A DNA stretch of 64,000 nt from Hemileia vastatrix. Its lineage: Eukaryota > Basidiomycota > Pucciniomycetes > Pucciniales > Zaghouaniaceae. The stretch's first letter is position 1; each line of letters opens with the position of its first letter. The DNA lies in the NCBI GenBank assembly GCA_030280995.1, contig JASXTE010000005.1, positions 14,868,001 through 14,932,000 on the forward strand, given 5' to 3'. This document shows, piece by piece, positions 23,811 through 33,003 of this stretch. The position numbers and the translations under genes were made by a program. The notes beneath the pieces were generated by a model. That model was not told the origin of the DNA. It saw only the letters and a list, made by a program, of their open reading frames with translations, and made no database searches.

Positions 23811-24325
23811 AGGGCTTATCACCCTAGTGCTACAACCTCTCCCCAAGATGCGGAAATCCCAGGTTGTAGTAGGTCAGCTCCCTCGGAGATATACCAAGTG
23901 GATTTTCAACTTTCTCTTTTTAATGTTTCTCTTCTCTGCAAGTATTCATCAAGTTTTTTATCAAGTCTCTGTTCTCTCTCAAGATTCTTAATTATTTTTA
24001 ATTCAAGTTCAAGGAAGAAGATTGGTTATATATCTTTATTGAAAGATATATGGAAAAGTTTTGGAGCGGTGAGATTGGGGTCAAAAAGTAAGTCCTCCCA
24101 ATTGTGCACCGCTAGGGTTTCTTCTACACCTTTCAAAAACATTACCTGGGCCACACCTGTGAGCATTGGGGAAACCCCTGGTTATTTTTGTAGGTCAGAA
24201 GAAAACTCAAAAAAAGAAGATAAAAATTTCAAGATAATTCATGAAAATCAAGAAAAAAATCTGAAGATAATGAATAAAGAAGATGCAAAATATTTTTGTG
24301 AAGATCGTCAAGATCTATTTTTGGG

Positions 24326-24413
24326 CCTCCAGCATGAGGTTAAACTGCAGAAAATTTTGAAGAGAGAAGATCATCAAGATCGATTTTTGGGCCTCCAGCA
24401 TGAGGATAAACTG
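24326..24413 (+). repeat. Two hairpin-TAAACTG motifs inside B2 pol
   Basis: CCTC-loop-GAGG followed by TTAAACTG at 24326-24347 and ATAAACTG at 24392-24413. They encode LGLQHEVKL and LGLQHEDKL. A1 and B1 have equivalents at the same places. Confidence 0.7.
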
Positions 24414-26434
24414 CACAAGTTTAGAAGATGTGATTCAGAAGATGAATCAAGATTTGAAGATTTGGAAGTTGGAAGTGAGGATGAAGATGTGGAATTGCGG
24501 AAAAGTTTTGGAGTGGTGAGATTGGGGTGTAAAAGTAAGTCCTCCCAATTGTGCACCGCTAGGGTTTCTTCTACACCTTTCAAAAACATTACCTTGGCCA
24601 CACATGTGAGCAATGGGGAAACCCTTGGTTTTTGTTCCAGGTCTGGTGGTGAAGAATTCCTGAAGATCCCTCAAGTTGAAGGTGGAGTGGCAAAGTATAA
24701 GAAGGTAGCACAGAAGATTAGGCCTGTCAATGAGCCTATGCCTGTGGGTTTGAATCCGCCTTTGAAAAGACCTCCTTTGTCAAGAGATCTGTACTGTACT
24801 CCTTTGGTGAAGAATCCTCCAGAATTTTTAGAGACGGCTAGGGTGACTGTGGAAAGGTTGAAAGTTGTTAATTTTGGTCCTGATGGGTGGTTGTCTGAGG
24901 AAGAAAAGAAGTTGTTGTTGCACGTTATTGTGCTAAGCGAAAAGGCTGTGGCGTTTTTTGAGGAGGAAAGGGGTGTATTGAAGCACTCTTATGGGGAAAC
25001 TTACTTGATTCCTGTGGTTTGTCATGAACCTTGGCAAATCAAACCTATTCCAATTCCAGCCGCTATTAGAGAGGATTTTGTAGAGATTGTTAGGGAAAGA
25101 GTCAGGACTGGGTTATATGAACAATCAACATCCAGTTACTCAAGTCCAGTGTTCTGTGTAAAGAAGCAGAATGGAAGGTTGGGGGTGGTTCATGATCTTA
25201 GAGCCTTGAACAGAGTCACTATCAAGGACGCTGGTATGCCACCAAGTGCAGAGGATTTTTTTGAAGCTTTCGCTGGAAGGGTGTGTTATGGTTTGGGTGA
25301 TATTATGGGTGGTTATGATGAGAGGGAACTACATACGGATTCAAGGCCTCTCACAACTTTTGAGACTCCTTTGGGAAGATTTCATCTCACTAGGTTGCCT
25401 CAAGGAGCAACTAATTCAGTGGCAGTTTATCAAGCACAGATGGCTTGGATTTTGCAGGATGAGGTTCCTACTCATGCTGGTATTTTTATTGATGATGGTG
25501 AAATTAAAGGACCATCCACTGATTATGATAATGAGGTGTTAGCGGAGAACCCTGGCATAAGGAGGTTTGTGTGGGAATATGCAATAACTCTAGAGAGAGT
25601 GTTGTTCATGATTGAAGAGGCTGGTTTAACCATTTCAGGGTCAAAATTCTGTTGTTGTGTTCCTGCTTTGGAAATTCTGGGTCATGTGGTATGTAAAGAG
25701 GGAAGGATTATGGTGAAGAAGAAGATTAATAAAATTCAGTCATGGCCAAGGCCTAAAAATACTACTGAAGTCAGGGGATTTTTGGGTGTATGTGTATATG
25801 TCAGGATTTTTATTAAGGATTTTTCTTTGCTGGCTTCACCTTTAAGGAGGTTGACCAGAAAAGATGCAGATTGGGAATGGACTGAAGAGTGTGAAGAGGC
25901 TTTTCAGAAGTTGAAAAAGGTTGTTGGTGAAGATATTGTTCTTCACAAGTTGGATTATGGTGTTGGTGCTGGAAAAATTTATCTGGCAGTGGACTCAAGT
26001 TATATTGCTGCTGGTGCTGGTTTGTCTCAGGAGGATAAGACTGGGAGGGTCAGGCCAGTAAGGTATGAGTCTGTGGTGTTTAATGAGGTGGAATCTAGGT
26101 ATTCTCAACCTAAGTTGGAATTGTGTGGCGTAGCTAAAATTTTAAAGAAGCTACAGACGGTTTTGTGGGGGCAGCATTTTGAGCTGCAGGTGGATGCAAA
26201 ATCTTTGGTTCAGATGATCAATACACCTAGTCTTCCAAATGCTCCAATGACTAGGTGGGTGGCATTTATTCAACATTTTTCTTTTGGCCTGGTACACAAA
26301 CCAGGTAAAACTTTTACTATGCCTGATGGATTATCAAGGAGGCCACCTACAGATGAGGATTCTGATTCTGAAGAGTTTGACAAAGATGTTCCAGTGGTTA
26401 GGGCCAGCAAAAAGGGTGCTGAGGATTTTTCTTT

Positions 26435-26493
26435 CCTCCCCCATGAGGCTAAACTGGACAATTGTTCTGACCTCCCCCAAGAGGCTAAACTGG
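26435..26493 (+). repeat. Two hairpin-TAAACTG motifs between RNase H and integrase of B2
   Basis: CCTC-loop-GAGG then CTAAACTGG at 26435-26457 and 26471-26493, encoding LPHEAKL and LPQEAKL. A1 has the pair at 18899-18921 and 18956-18978. Confidence 0.7.
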
Positions 26494-28118
26494 CTGGATC
26501 TGATCTTGATTCTGGTGATCAGGATGTTTTTGTTGATGAAGATGGAGTTGTTGTTTGGGAAAGCTCAAAATTTGAAAAGGGTGTTTTTGTTAGTGAACTG
26601 GATTCTCACAAGGTTCAGTGGAAAGAGAAGGACGTGCTGAAATTTAAGGATTGGTGTCCTGGTTGGGCTGCTCAATTAGCTCATGTTCACACTGGTGATT
26701 TTGATGACAGAGTTGTACCCTTGGATGTTGTTTTGTTGGATTTTGAAGATGAGACCTGGGGTCAGTCTGGGTTTTATTTTATTTTGGTGGAGTATCTTTT
26801 GACCTTGGAGAGGCCAGATAGTTGTGATGATGATAGTTGGTTGGCAATCAAGAAGAAGAGTCCTGGATTTTATGTGTCAGGAATGCGTTGATGAGGAGGA
26901 GACATCCAAATCCTCAAGTGGTGGTGACTCAGAAGAAGGGTCAAGAATTGGTTTTGAAGTCTTTGCATGAAGACCTTGGTCATAGAGGCTTTGGGGAGAC
27001 TTATAGAAGAGTAGCAGACAGATTTTGGTGGCCAGGTATGAAGTTGGCTGTGCAGGGTTGGGTTCAATCTTGTGAAGAATGTCAAAGAAGAAGTCACTTG
27101 AAACCTAAAGAGGTAGGCCGTGCTACTGGTTAATCAACTGTTTTTGGAAGGGTCAGTCTGGATGCTGTCCATATTAAAGAGGGCAGGTATAAATACTTGA
27201 TTGTTGCTAGGGATGATTTGTCTGGTTGGGTTGAGGCAGTTCCTCTGGTTAATTTGACTGCCAAGAATGTGGCAGAGTTTTTGAAGAAGGAGTGGATTTA
27301 TAGGTATGGGTTGATGAAGTTGGTGACTGTTGATGGTGGGCCAGAGTTTGGTGCCAAATTTAAAGAAGCTGTGGCTAGTGTTGGTTCTAAAGTTAGAGTG
27401 GCTACACCTTATTATCTTGAAGCTGAAGGCATGGTTGAAAGAGGCCATCAAGTTATCAAGAATGCTTTGGTGAAGATGTGCGGAGATAGTGCTGAAAAGT
27501 GGAGGCATTATTTACCCTTGGTGTTATTTGCTGATAGGGTCACTGTGAAGAGGACAACTGGCTATTCTCCTTATGAGTTAATGTTTGGTCAAAAAGCCGT
27601 TCTACCAGTGGATTTGGAAGCTGTCTCTTATCTTGGAATTGATTGGGATGACGTGCACTCAACAGAAGATTTGCTCTGTGTCAGGATGCAACAGTTTAAA
27701 TGTAGAGAGGAATGTAAGGAGAAGGCATACTCTAGAATGATGAAGATTAGGAATCAATCAGTCAGGTACTGGGACAAGAAGTTGGCTCATAGACTCAGGA
27801 ATCCCTTGAAACCTGGTTGTTTGGTTTTGGTGTATAATAGAAGTTTGGAGAGTCAGTGGGGGAAAATGTTTGCTGACAGATGGAATGGACCTTACAGAGT
27901 CAGATCTCAGGCGTTTGGAGGTTCTTATGTTTTGGAAGAGTTGGATAGTGCAGTCTTGAAAAAGAGGGTGGCTGCAGACCAAGTGAAGAGGTTTTATCCC
28001 AGAGGCACTAGGCATGAAGAAGAATAACTCCGCAATGAGGATAATCTATGGAACATTCTTTTTTTGTTTTGGAATTTTTGTGGTGTTGCAGAGCAACTTT
28101 TGTGTGGAAAATTTTTGT

Positions 28119-28300
28119 TAGAAGGTACCCATGGGTGGGGCTTCTAGATTTGATCTTGGCAAGTGTAGGGGTGACTGATGGGCTGGCTGCTCTATCAACA
28201 GTTACCCCATATTGTCTGTTTCCAACCCTTTTTCTTAATTTGGTTGAACCCTAGTATTGGTTTATTTTCACAGGTTTTAGTCCTCTATGACTTTAAACTG
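28119..28300 (+). ncRNA. Structured 3' module, copy a
   Basis: Three hairpins in order. H1: TAGAAG (28119) pairs with CTTCTA (28141). H2: GGGGTGACTG (28168) pairs with CAGTTACCCC (28199) around the invariant loop ATGGGCTGGCTGCTCT. H3: AGTC...GACT-type motif with TTTAAACTGG at 28279-28300. A partial H3 relative sits at 28027-28047 just after the pol stop. Typed ncRNA as a predicted cis RNA structure, not a separate transcript. Confidence 0.65.
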
Positions 28301-28380
28301 GAATTTACTCTGGTTTTCATGTGCTGGTCTCTTCACTCTTATTGGTTTTGGTTTTTTTGTGTTGGATGTTGTGTTTTTGT

Positions 28381-28561
28381 TAGAAGGTACCCAGGGGGGC
28401 TTCTAGATTTTATTTTGGCAAGTGTGGGGGTAACTGATGGGCTGGCTGCTCTGTAGAACAGTTACCCCAGAATGTCTGTCTCAAGTCTTTTGTTTTTACT
28501 AGTTGAATTCTAGTTCTGTTGTTTATTATTCAGGTTTCAAGTCCGCTATGACTTTAAACTG
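28381..28561 (+). ncRNA. Structured 3' module, copy b
   Basis: Same order as copy a, about 265 bp downstream: H1 TAGAAG (28381) with CTTCTA (28400); H2 GGGGTAACTG (28427) with CAGTTACCCC (28459), a perfect 10-bp stem; H3 at 28540-28561. The two copies look like a tandem duplication. Confidence 0.65.
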
Positions 28562-28607
28562 GTTTGGGACTGGCTTCTTTATCTTTGGTTTTTCAGATTG
28601 GTGGTGG

Positions 28608-28661
28608 ATCACTGGTGGTCTCCCATCATTTTTACTTAATGGAGGGAGCCCACCCAGTGAT
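28608..28661 (+). ncRNA. Hairpin H5
   Basis: ATCACTGG at 28608 pairs with CCAGTGAT at 28654; the inner arms GGTCTCC and GGGAGCC are nearly complementary. A1 has a counterpart at 58558-58607. Confidence 0.55.
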
Positions 28662-28839
28662 CATTTCTATGGACCGGACTTTCTCTTATTGGGCCATCTA
28701 TGGAGCTGGACTTTCTTTGATTTTGCAGTTATGTTTTTGCTAGATAGCAGTTTTAGATTATTTTCTTTTTTCTCTTTTTTTCTTTTAATTTTTTTATGGG
28801 GGTTGTTTAAAATTATAAAATAAAAAATATAGGGTGTTA

Positions 28840-28915
28840 CCACATCAGGGTCACCTGGATGTGGGAAAGCATTGGTGGGGAAAGGCTCATCAATTGGCCG
28901 GGCATTGCTATTCTC
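28840..28915 (+). ncRNA. Hairpin H4, copy 1
   Basis: CCACATC (28840) pairs with GATGTGG (28858), extended inside by AGG with CCT. It is followed by GGC-TCATCAATTG-GCC (28884-28899). Copy 2 is at 29035. Confidence 0.55.
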
Positions 28916-29034
28916 TTTTTTATTTATTATTTATTTTATGTGTTTCTGTGTTTCATTATTTTTATTATCTTCTGAATTTCCAAATTTTTTGAATTTTGTT
29001 TTCTGTTAACCATTTAAAAGAATTAATTGTGTAT

Positions 29035-29104
29035 CCACATCAAGGTGCACTTGGATGTGGGTAAGGTATCAGGGGATCAGCTCATCAATTGGCTGGGGGA
29101 TACC
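29035..29104 (+). ncRNA. Hairpin H4, copy 2
   Basis: CCACATC (29035) pairs with GATGTGG (29054), extended by AAG with CTT. A second stem GGTATC (29065) with GATACC (29099) encloses CAGC-TCATCAATTG-GCTG. The arms differ from copy 1 in a compensating way. Confidence 0.55.
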
Positions 29105-29295
29105 ATTTGTATTATTTTTTATATTATATTTTATTTCATTTATGTTATTTCATTTCATTTTAACTATTAATTTTTTATTTTAGTATATCAGTAGACAAAA
29201 AAAAATAAAAATAAAAAATAAAAAATAAAAAATTCTGAAATTATTTTTATTATTTGTTTTATATTATTATTATGTTTCTAATCTTTTACAGGAGC
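29105..29295. other. AT-rich spacer
   Basis: A and T runs including an AAAAAT-type simple repeat at about 29200-29230. No gene or structured motif seen. It lies downstream of the stop of the antisense gene and could hold its polyadenylation region. Confidence 0.5.
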
Positions 29296-30866
29296 TCATT
29301 GTCTGGATGATGAAGCTCCTGGAGGCTTGTCCGGATTTTGATGATGTTTTTGTTTTTTGTTGGGATTGTGGGAAGCACTGTGTTCTTTGAAGTGCATCCT
29401 TCTGGAGAGATTATAGTGATTGTAATGGTCAGGGATTGGATTAGAGGGAAGTTCAGAGGAGGAAGAAGAAGAGGCAGGAATGGAGTGCTGGAGGGTGTGT
29501 TTAATGATCCTAGACATTTTCCAGTGGTCGTCCAGTAGGCGCTTTCTCAGGGATTTTTCAAAGTCATTCAAAGGTCCATGGAGGGCAAAGGCTTTTAGCA
29601 TATTGGAACATATGGTGCTTAGGTGTTTCTTCATGTCTCCATAATCCAGGGTCAAAGAAGTTTCAAGAGTTTGGCCAACTCCAATAATAGATTCAGGAGG
29701 AGGGGTGCCAACTAGACAGGAAGAATTGGATCAGTAATTATTTTTGTTGAAGAAATGGAATAATTAATTTGGTACTTACAGATTGGAAGCTCATCAAATC
29801 TGTAAGCAGCTGGGATTTGGATCTCTGACAATTTTGTAATGGTTATAGTGGGTGGATCAACTAGGGAAAGATAGGGATTCTCATGGTCTTCCTCTGAAGG
29901 ATCCTGAGAAGGTGAACTGGGATGCTAATGTTCCTGGGGCCTAGTTGGAGCAGTGAGATTGTTGTTGTTGTTGTGGTTGTTATTTCTGTTGGATTCGGTT
30001 GGAGGAGGTGCTGGTGATGGAGTACCAGGGTTGTTAAAGGATGGAGCAGGAGAGGGGGATTTGGAAGCAGACTGCTCTCTTCTGGATGGAGAATTTGAAG
30101 ATATGGAACTTTCAGAAGAGTAGTTGGCTGACAGAGGAGAGGTGTAGTTTCTTTGTCTTAGTTGGGGACGAAGTTGTTGTTGTGGAGCAGTGTGTGGTGT
30201 TCTGGTTTCTTCTTGGGATTCTCTGGCAGGTCTCTTAGAAATCTGGTAAATTTTGGTGCTTTTGGACTTTGGAAGGGTGGATTGCATTGCTCTGGGAGCA
30301 GTAGGAGGTAGTTGGGTTGAGTTGTTGTTGTTGTCTGGATGAATTTGGCTGTTTTCTGGCCGTTTTTGGAGGTTTTGGCCCTGATATTCACTGTTTGGTG
30401 AGGCAGGCAGGCTGCCCGACGTCGGCCGGGCTGCCTGGAGGTGGTCTAGAAGCCTTGGAGTTGATCTTGAAGCTTTTGGAGCTAATTTGGCGGAGATAAA
30501 AGCAGTTTCTTGTGAGGCTAAGGCTGGTCTTTTGGGAAGAGTGCGGGAAGCTGAGCTTCTGGATCTTCTGGAAGGAGCAGAAGATAGAGAGGAAGAGGAA
30601 GGACCAAGCTCTGGGGATCTGGTAGGAGATCTGGAGATGTATTTGTGAGAAGGAGAAGGAGGAGGAGTAGGGTAGTTGGCATCTCTGTCACATCTTGTCT
30701 TTTTGGAATAGCAAGAGTCACAAGCCCTGTTGTAGAATTTGGATTCAGGATTTGGAAGAGTGAATGTGCAAGGTCTGCACATGTGGATGCACTGTTTGCA
30801 GGCATAGTCCTTGGGAGCAGTGAAGCAAGGGAGAGTAGAATGGTTAACATCAGGAGATCCAGCCAT
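29296..30866 (-). pseudogene. Antisense gene 1 of B2: Cys-rich, Ser/Pro-rich protein, two exons, one stop
   Basis: On the strand opposite gag-pol, an ATG at 30866 opens a frame that continues through one TAG (29925-29927) to a 5' splice site GTAAGT at 29779. A 68-bp intron (29779-29712, with ACTGAT branch-like site and TCTAG acceptor) joins in phase to 29711-29296. Ignoring the TAG, the product is about 500 residues. The N-terminus has ACKQCIHMCRPC and then CDSCYSKKTRC, a C-x2-C-x6-C with basic centre like the first half of a fungal Zn2Cys6 cluster. The middle is low-complexity Ser/Pro/Arg. The C-terminal exon (LDYGDMKKHLSTICSNMLKA) looks helical and ends basic. No known full-length family recognised; nucleic-acid binding is inference. 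The TAG may be a CAG-to-TAG mutation. Confidence 0.65.
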
Positions 30867-31018
30867 GATCTGTGGTGAGAAAAGATGATGAAAAGGGATA
30901 GGAGGAGATTTTTTGTCAGTGATGGGTAGATGATGAAGTGAAGGGGAAAGCTCAGGAGGTTGGCTGTAGAGGTGTGCTGCATGAAATTGGCTGCATCCAT
31001 TTTATGCAAAATTCCGTC

Positions 31019-31276
31019 AGTCCATCAAGACTCTAAACTGAAAAAGCTATGTTATCAAGTCAGTCCATCAAGACTCTAAACTGAAAAATCTATGGTATCA
31101 AGGCAGTCCATCAAGACTTTAAACTGAAATCTGGTTTCTGTTAGTCCTCCAAGACTTTAAACTGGCTGGTTTCAAGATGTTATCAAGGCTAGTCCGTCAA
31201 GACTTTAAACTGAACACTGTGTTAGTCCCCCAAGACTTTAAACTGAGGGTTGTGAGTCCCCCAAGACTATAACCTG
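31019..31276 (+). repeat. Array of seven hairpin-TAAACTG (H3) motifs
   Basis: Copies start at 31019, 31062, 31105, 31143, 31191, 31224 and 31255. Each is AGTC, a six-base loop, GACT, then one or two bases and TAAACTG (the last reads TAACCTG). Spacing is irregular (31-48 bp) and the spacers are unrelated, so this is not a simple tandem repeat. Confidence 0.75.
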
Positions 31277-31319
31277 AGGAAAAAGTTTTTGTTGTTGGAG
31301 TTGGTTTTGAAAGATTGGT

Positions 31320-31501
31320 GGAGGGTATCCACAGGGGGAGCCTCCAAATTTAGCAAAGGCAAGTTTGGGGGTAATTGATGGGCTGGCTGCTCTATTTACA
31401 ATTACCCCAGAATGTTAGTTTTTTCTCTGTGTCTTAATGTGGTTGATCTCTGGTTCTGGGTTTATGATTTAGGTTTTTGAGTCCCCCAAGACTTTAAACT
31501 G
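31320..31501 (+). ncRNA. Structured 3' module, copy c
   Basis: H1: GGAGG (31320) pairs with CCTCC (31341), where copies a and b have AGAAG with CTTCT. H2: GGGGTAATTG (31368) pairs with CAATTACCCC (31399) around the same 16-base loop. H3 at 31480-31501. Order and spacing match copies a, b and d. Confidence 0.68.
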
Positions 31502-31511
31502 AGGGTTTTTG

Positions 31512-31560
31512 AGTCCCCCAAGACTATAAAATGAGGATGGTCCCCCAAGACTTAAAACTG
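31512..31560 (+). repeat. Two further H3 motifs
   Basis: AGTC-loop-GACT with TATAAAATG at 31512-31533, and GGTC-loop-GACT with TAAAACTG at 31539-31560. Both are slightly degenerate. Confidence 0.6.
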
Positions 31561-31621
31561 AGGGTTTTTTGTGGTTACATCCTATAGAGGGTGTGGTCAA
31601 TTTTTCTTTTCTGAATCAAAC

Positions 31622-32262
31622 TCAAGTACTAGTGGAATTACAGAGGGAATCAAGAGATGAAATGAAGTTTTCAGAATTAGCCTTGAACTGGTGAATGAGG
31701 TGTCTTCTGTTCTCAATGTCCTGTGGATCTCTAGCAGGAGTGGATTGGAAGTAGTGAAGCAGAAGTTGTTTCTGTTGAGATGTGTGTTGTTGGAACTTGG
31801 CCTTGATAGTGGGCAAGTGCGTTGGTTTTGGTGGTGAAATGGATCCTACATTGTTATCATCACTATCAGAAGAGGGAGGAACTGAGAAGTTATCAGTTTT
31901 AAAGTTGAAGGAAGAAATGAATGTTCTTTACCCACAGATGGACCAGGGATGGGGGAACTAGTTGTTTTATGGGTTGTGGCACTCTTCTGGGAAGGGTGGA
32001 GCTTTTTGATTAATCTGGGTATCAGGATGGATGGCCTAGATCTTTTGGTGTTGGCAGAAGAAGGACCAGGTTGAGGTGGAGGTGAATCTGTTGTGGAAGA
32101 AAGTGGACCAGGTCTGTGGCAGGTCTTCTTTCTGGATTGGCAGACATCGCAGGACGTTCTGTATGGATAGACAGGTGGTGTCATGGCCCAGATTAAATTA
32201 TTGTCAATGCAGTATTGGCAGGGGCCCATTTCAGAGGCAGATTTGGGAAGAAGGTTAAACAT
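31622..32262 (-). CDS. Antisense gene 2 of B2: small Cys-motif protein, two exons
   Basis: The ATG at 32262 starts exon 1, which ends at 31932 before GTAAAG. A 50-bp intron (31931-31882) has a CTGATAA branch-like site and ends TTCTCAG. Exon 2 (31881-31622) joins in phase, giving about 196 residues with no stop. Features: PCQYC then CDVCQSRKKTC (C-x2-C-x6-C, basic), a Ser/Pro linker, an acidic patch (SDSDDNN), and a C-terminal helix with LLLHYFQSTPARDPQDIE. The frame is open upstream into the LTR (to 32382), so the start is uncertain. The N-terminal pattern resembles antisense gene 1, suggesting an ancient duplicate. A decayed homologue sits at 60124-60516 in A1. Function unknown; a regulatory or RNA/DNA-binding role is inference. 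Confidence 0.68.
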
Positions 32263-32300
32263 GGTGGTTGAATGAAGAAAGAATGCGGACATTCTCAATT

Positions 32301-32310
32301 GGAGGGAGGA
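32301..32310 (+). promoter_or_regulatory. B2 polypurine tract
   Basis: GGAGGGAGGA directly abuts the 3' LTR; A1 has the identical ten bases at 60656-60665. Confidence 0.8.
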
Positions 32311-33003
32311 TGTGGTCTTCCAACATTGGCAGGGGCCTTTGTTGTGTGATTTGGCGCTGTTTGTGCATGTCTTAATTGACATCTGTTAAGGAATAGGGTA
32401 TTTTTCTGGTTTTATTCCGTGGATATTGGGTCTGCAGGTATGTGGGTACTATGATTGGATATCCCTGGTTTTTCTCTATATTTTATGTCTTGTAGACATT
32501 TTTCATATTCTAAGTTTTAAGGGGTCATTTCCTCATTTTTCATTTATAAAAGATTGCTGTTTAATTTTGTTTTTCGTGTTTTACAGGCTAACCTTAAGTC
32601 TTAGGGTTAAGTGCTTAGTACCATTGGATAAAGCTAATTTTTCTCTATATTTCATGTCACAAGGTTGTTATAGTGAAATTCCGTGTTTTAAAGGTTTTAG
32701 TAGTTGTAGCTAATTTTTCTAAGTAGATTAGTGGTTTTTGTTGGTTTTCTGGCTTCAGGGAGGCCGGGCCGCTTCAGGCGGCATCTACGACGTTGGGCAG
32801 CCCGCCCGCCTCTGTTTTAGGAGGTTGGGGAGCGCTCCAGGAGGGTTTTTTATGCAATTTGGCGGGTACAGGAGCCAGATTGGTGGGTGCGCAGGGGCTC
32901 TTAGTTAGTGGTCTGTGTGTACATAGTGAATAAGACAGTTTGGGGCAACCTTAATCATCATACAACCATCCGGAGGTGATATCATTGTTCCTCACTCAGT
33001 TTT
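32311..33003 (+). repeat. B2 3' LTR, first part
   Basis: Matches 20245-20937. Broken at 33003 by the family-C array; resumes at 57214. The two parts total 1093 bp, in line with the 1092-bp 5' LTR. Confidence 0.93.
32999..33003. repeat. Target site duplication GTTTT of the family-C array (right copy 57209-57213)
   Basis: GTTTT precedes TGTCAG and follows CTGACA. The uninterrupted 5' LTR has a single GTTTT at this point, so the whole 24.2 kb array sits in one insertion site. Confidence 0.95.

Larger units (their letters stand above)
23808..28027 (+). pseudogene. B2 pol: reverse transcriptase, RNase H, integrase; one frameshift, one stop
   Basis: Residues 1-330 are a pre-RT region with two copies of a ~44-residue repeat (about 84-128 and 233-276, GSKSKSSQLCTARVSSTPFK core) and two FLGLQHE segments. 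RT spans about 405-625 with VVHDLRALN, LGDIMGGYDE and active site FIDD (560-563). RNase H spans about 720-845 with Asp729, Glu771, Asp796 and Asp840. A linker has SFLPHEAKL and DLPQEAKL. Integrase follows with the His-Cys zinc domain (LHEDLGHRGF, CEECQRRS) and D-D-E in LDAVHIK, VDGGPEF and GMVERGH; the C-terminus has VLVYNRSLESQWGK. A one-base deletion near 26880 and a TAA at 27131-27133 break the integrase part; otherwise all catalytic residues are kept. Confidence 0.9.

Noticed and set aside
28119..28300. Hammerhead or other known self-cleaving ribozyme
   Set aside because: The conserved CTGANGA and GAAA core elements are absent from the stem-loop junctions; no other class recognised by eye.
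28048..28823. Sense ORFs of 68-106 codons in the B2 3' region
   Set aside because: They run through the hairpin modules in different frames in different copies and have no conserved product.
31019..31560. CRISPR-like look of the H3 array
   Set aside because: Repeats are degenerate, spacing is irregular, the motif occurs in coding sequence, and the context is a eukaryotic retrotransposon without cas genes.
28028..32300. An envelope-like third gene between pol and the 3' LTR
   Set aside because: No sense-strand ORF with signal peptide or membrane anchor; the coding content is antisense and soluble-looking.
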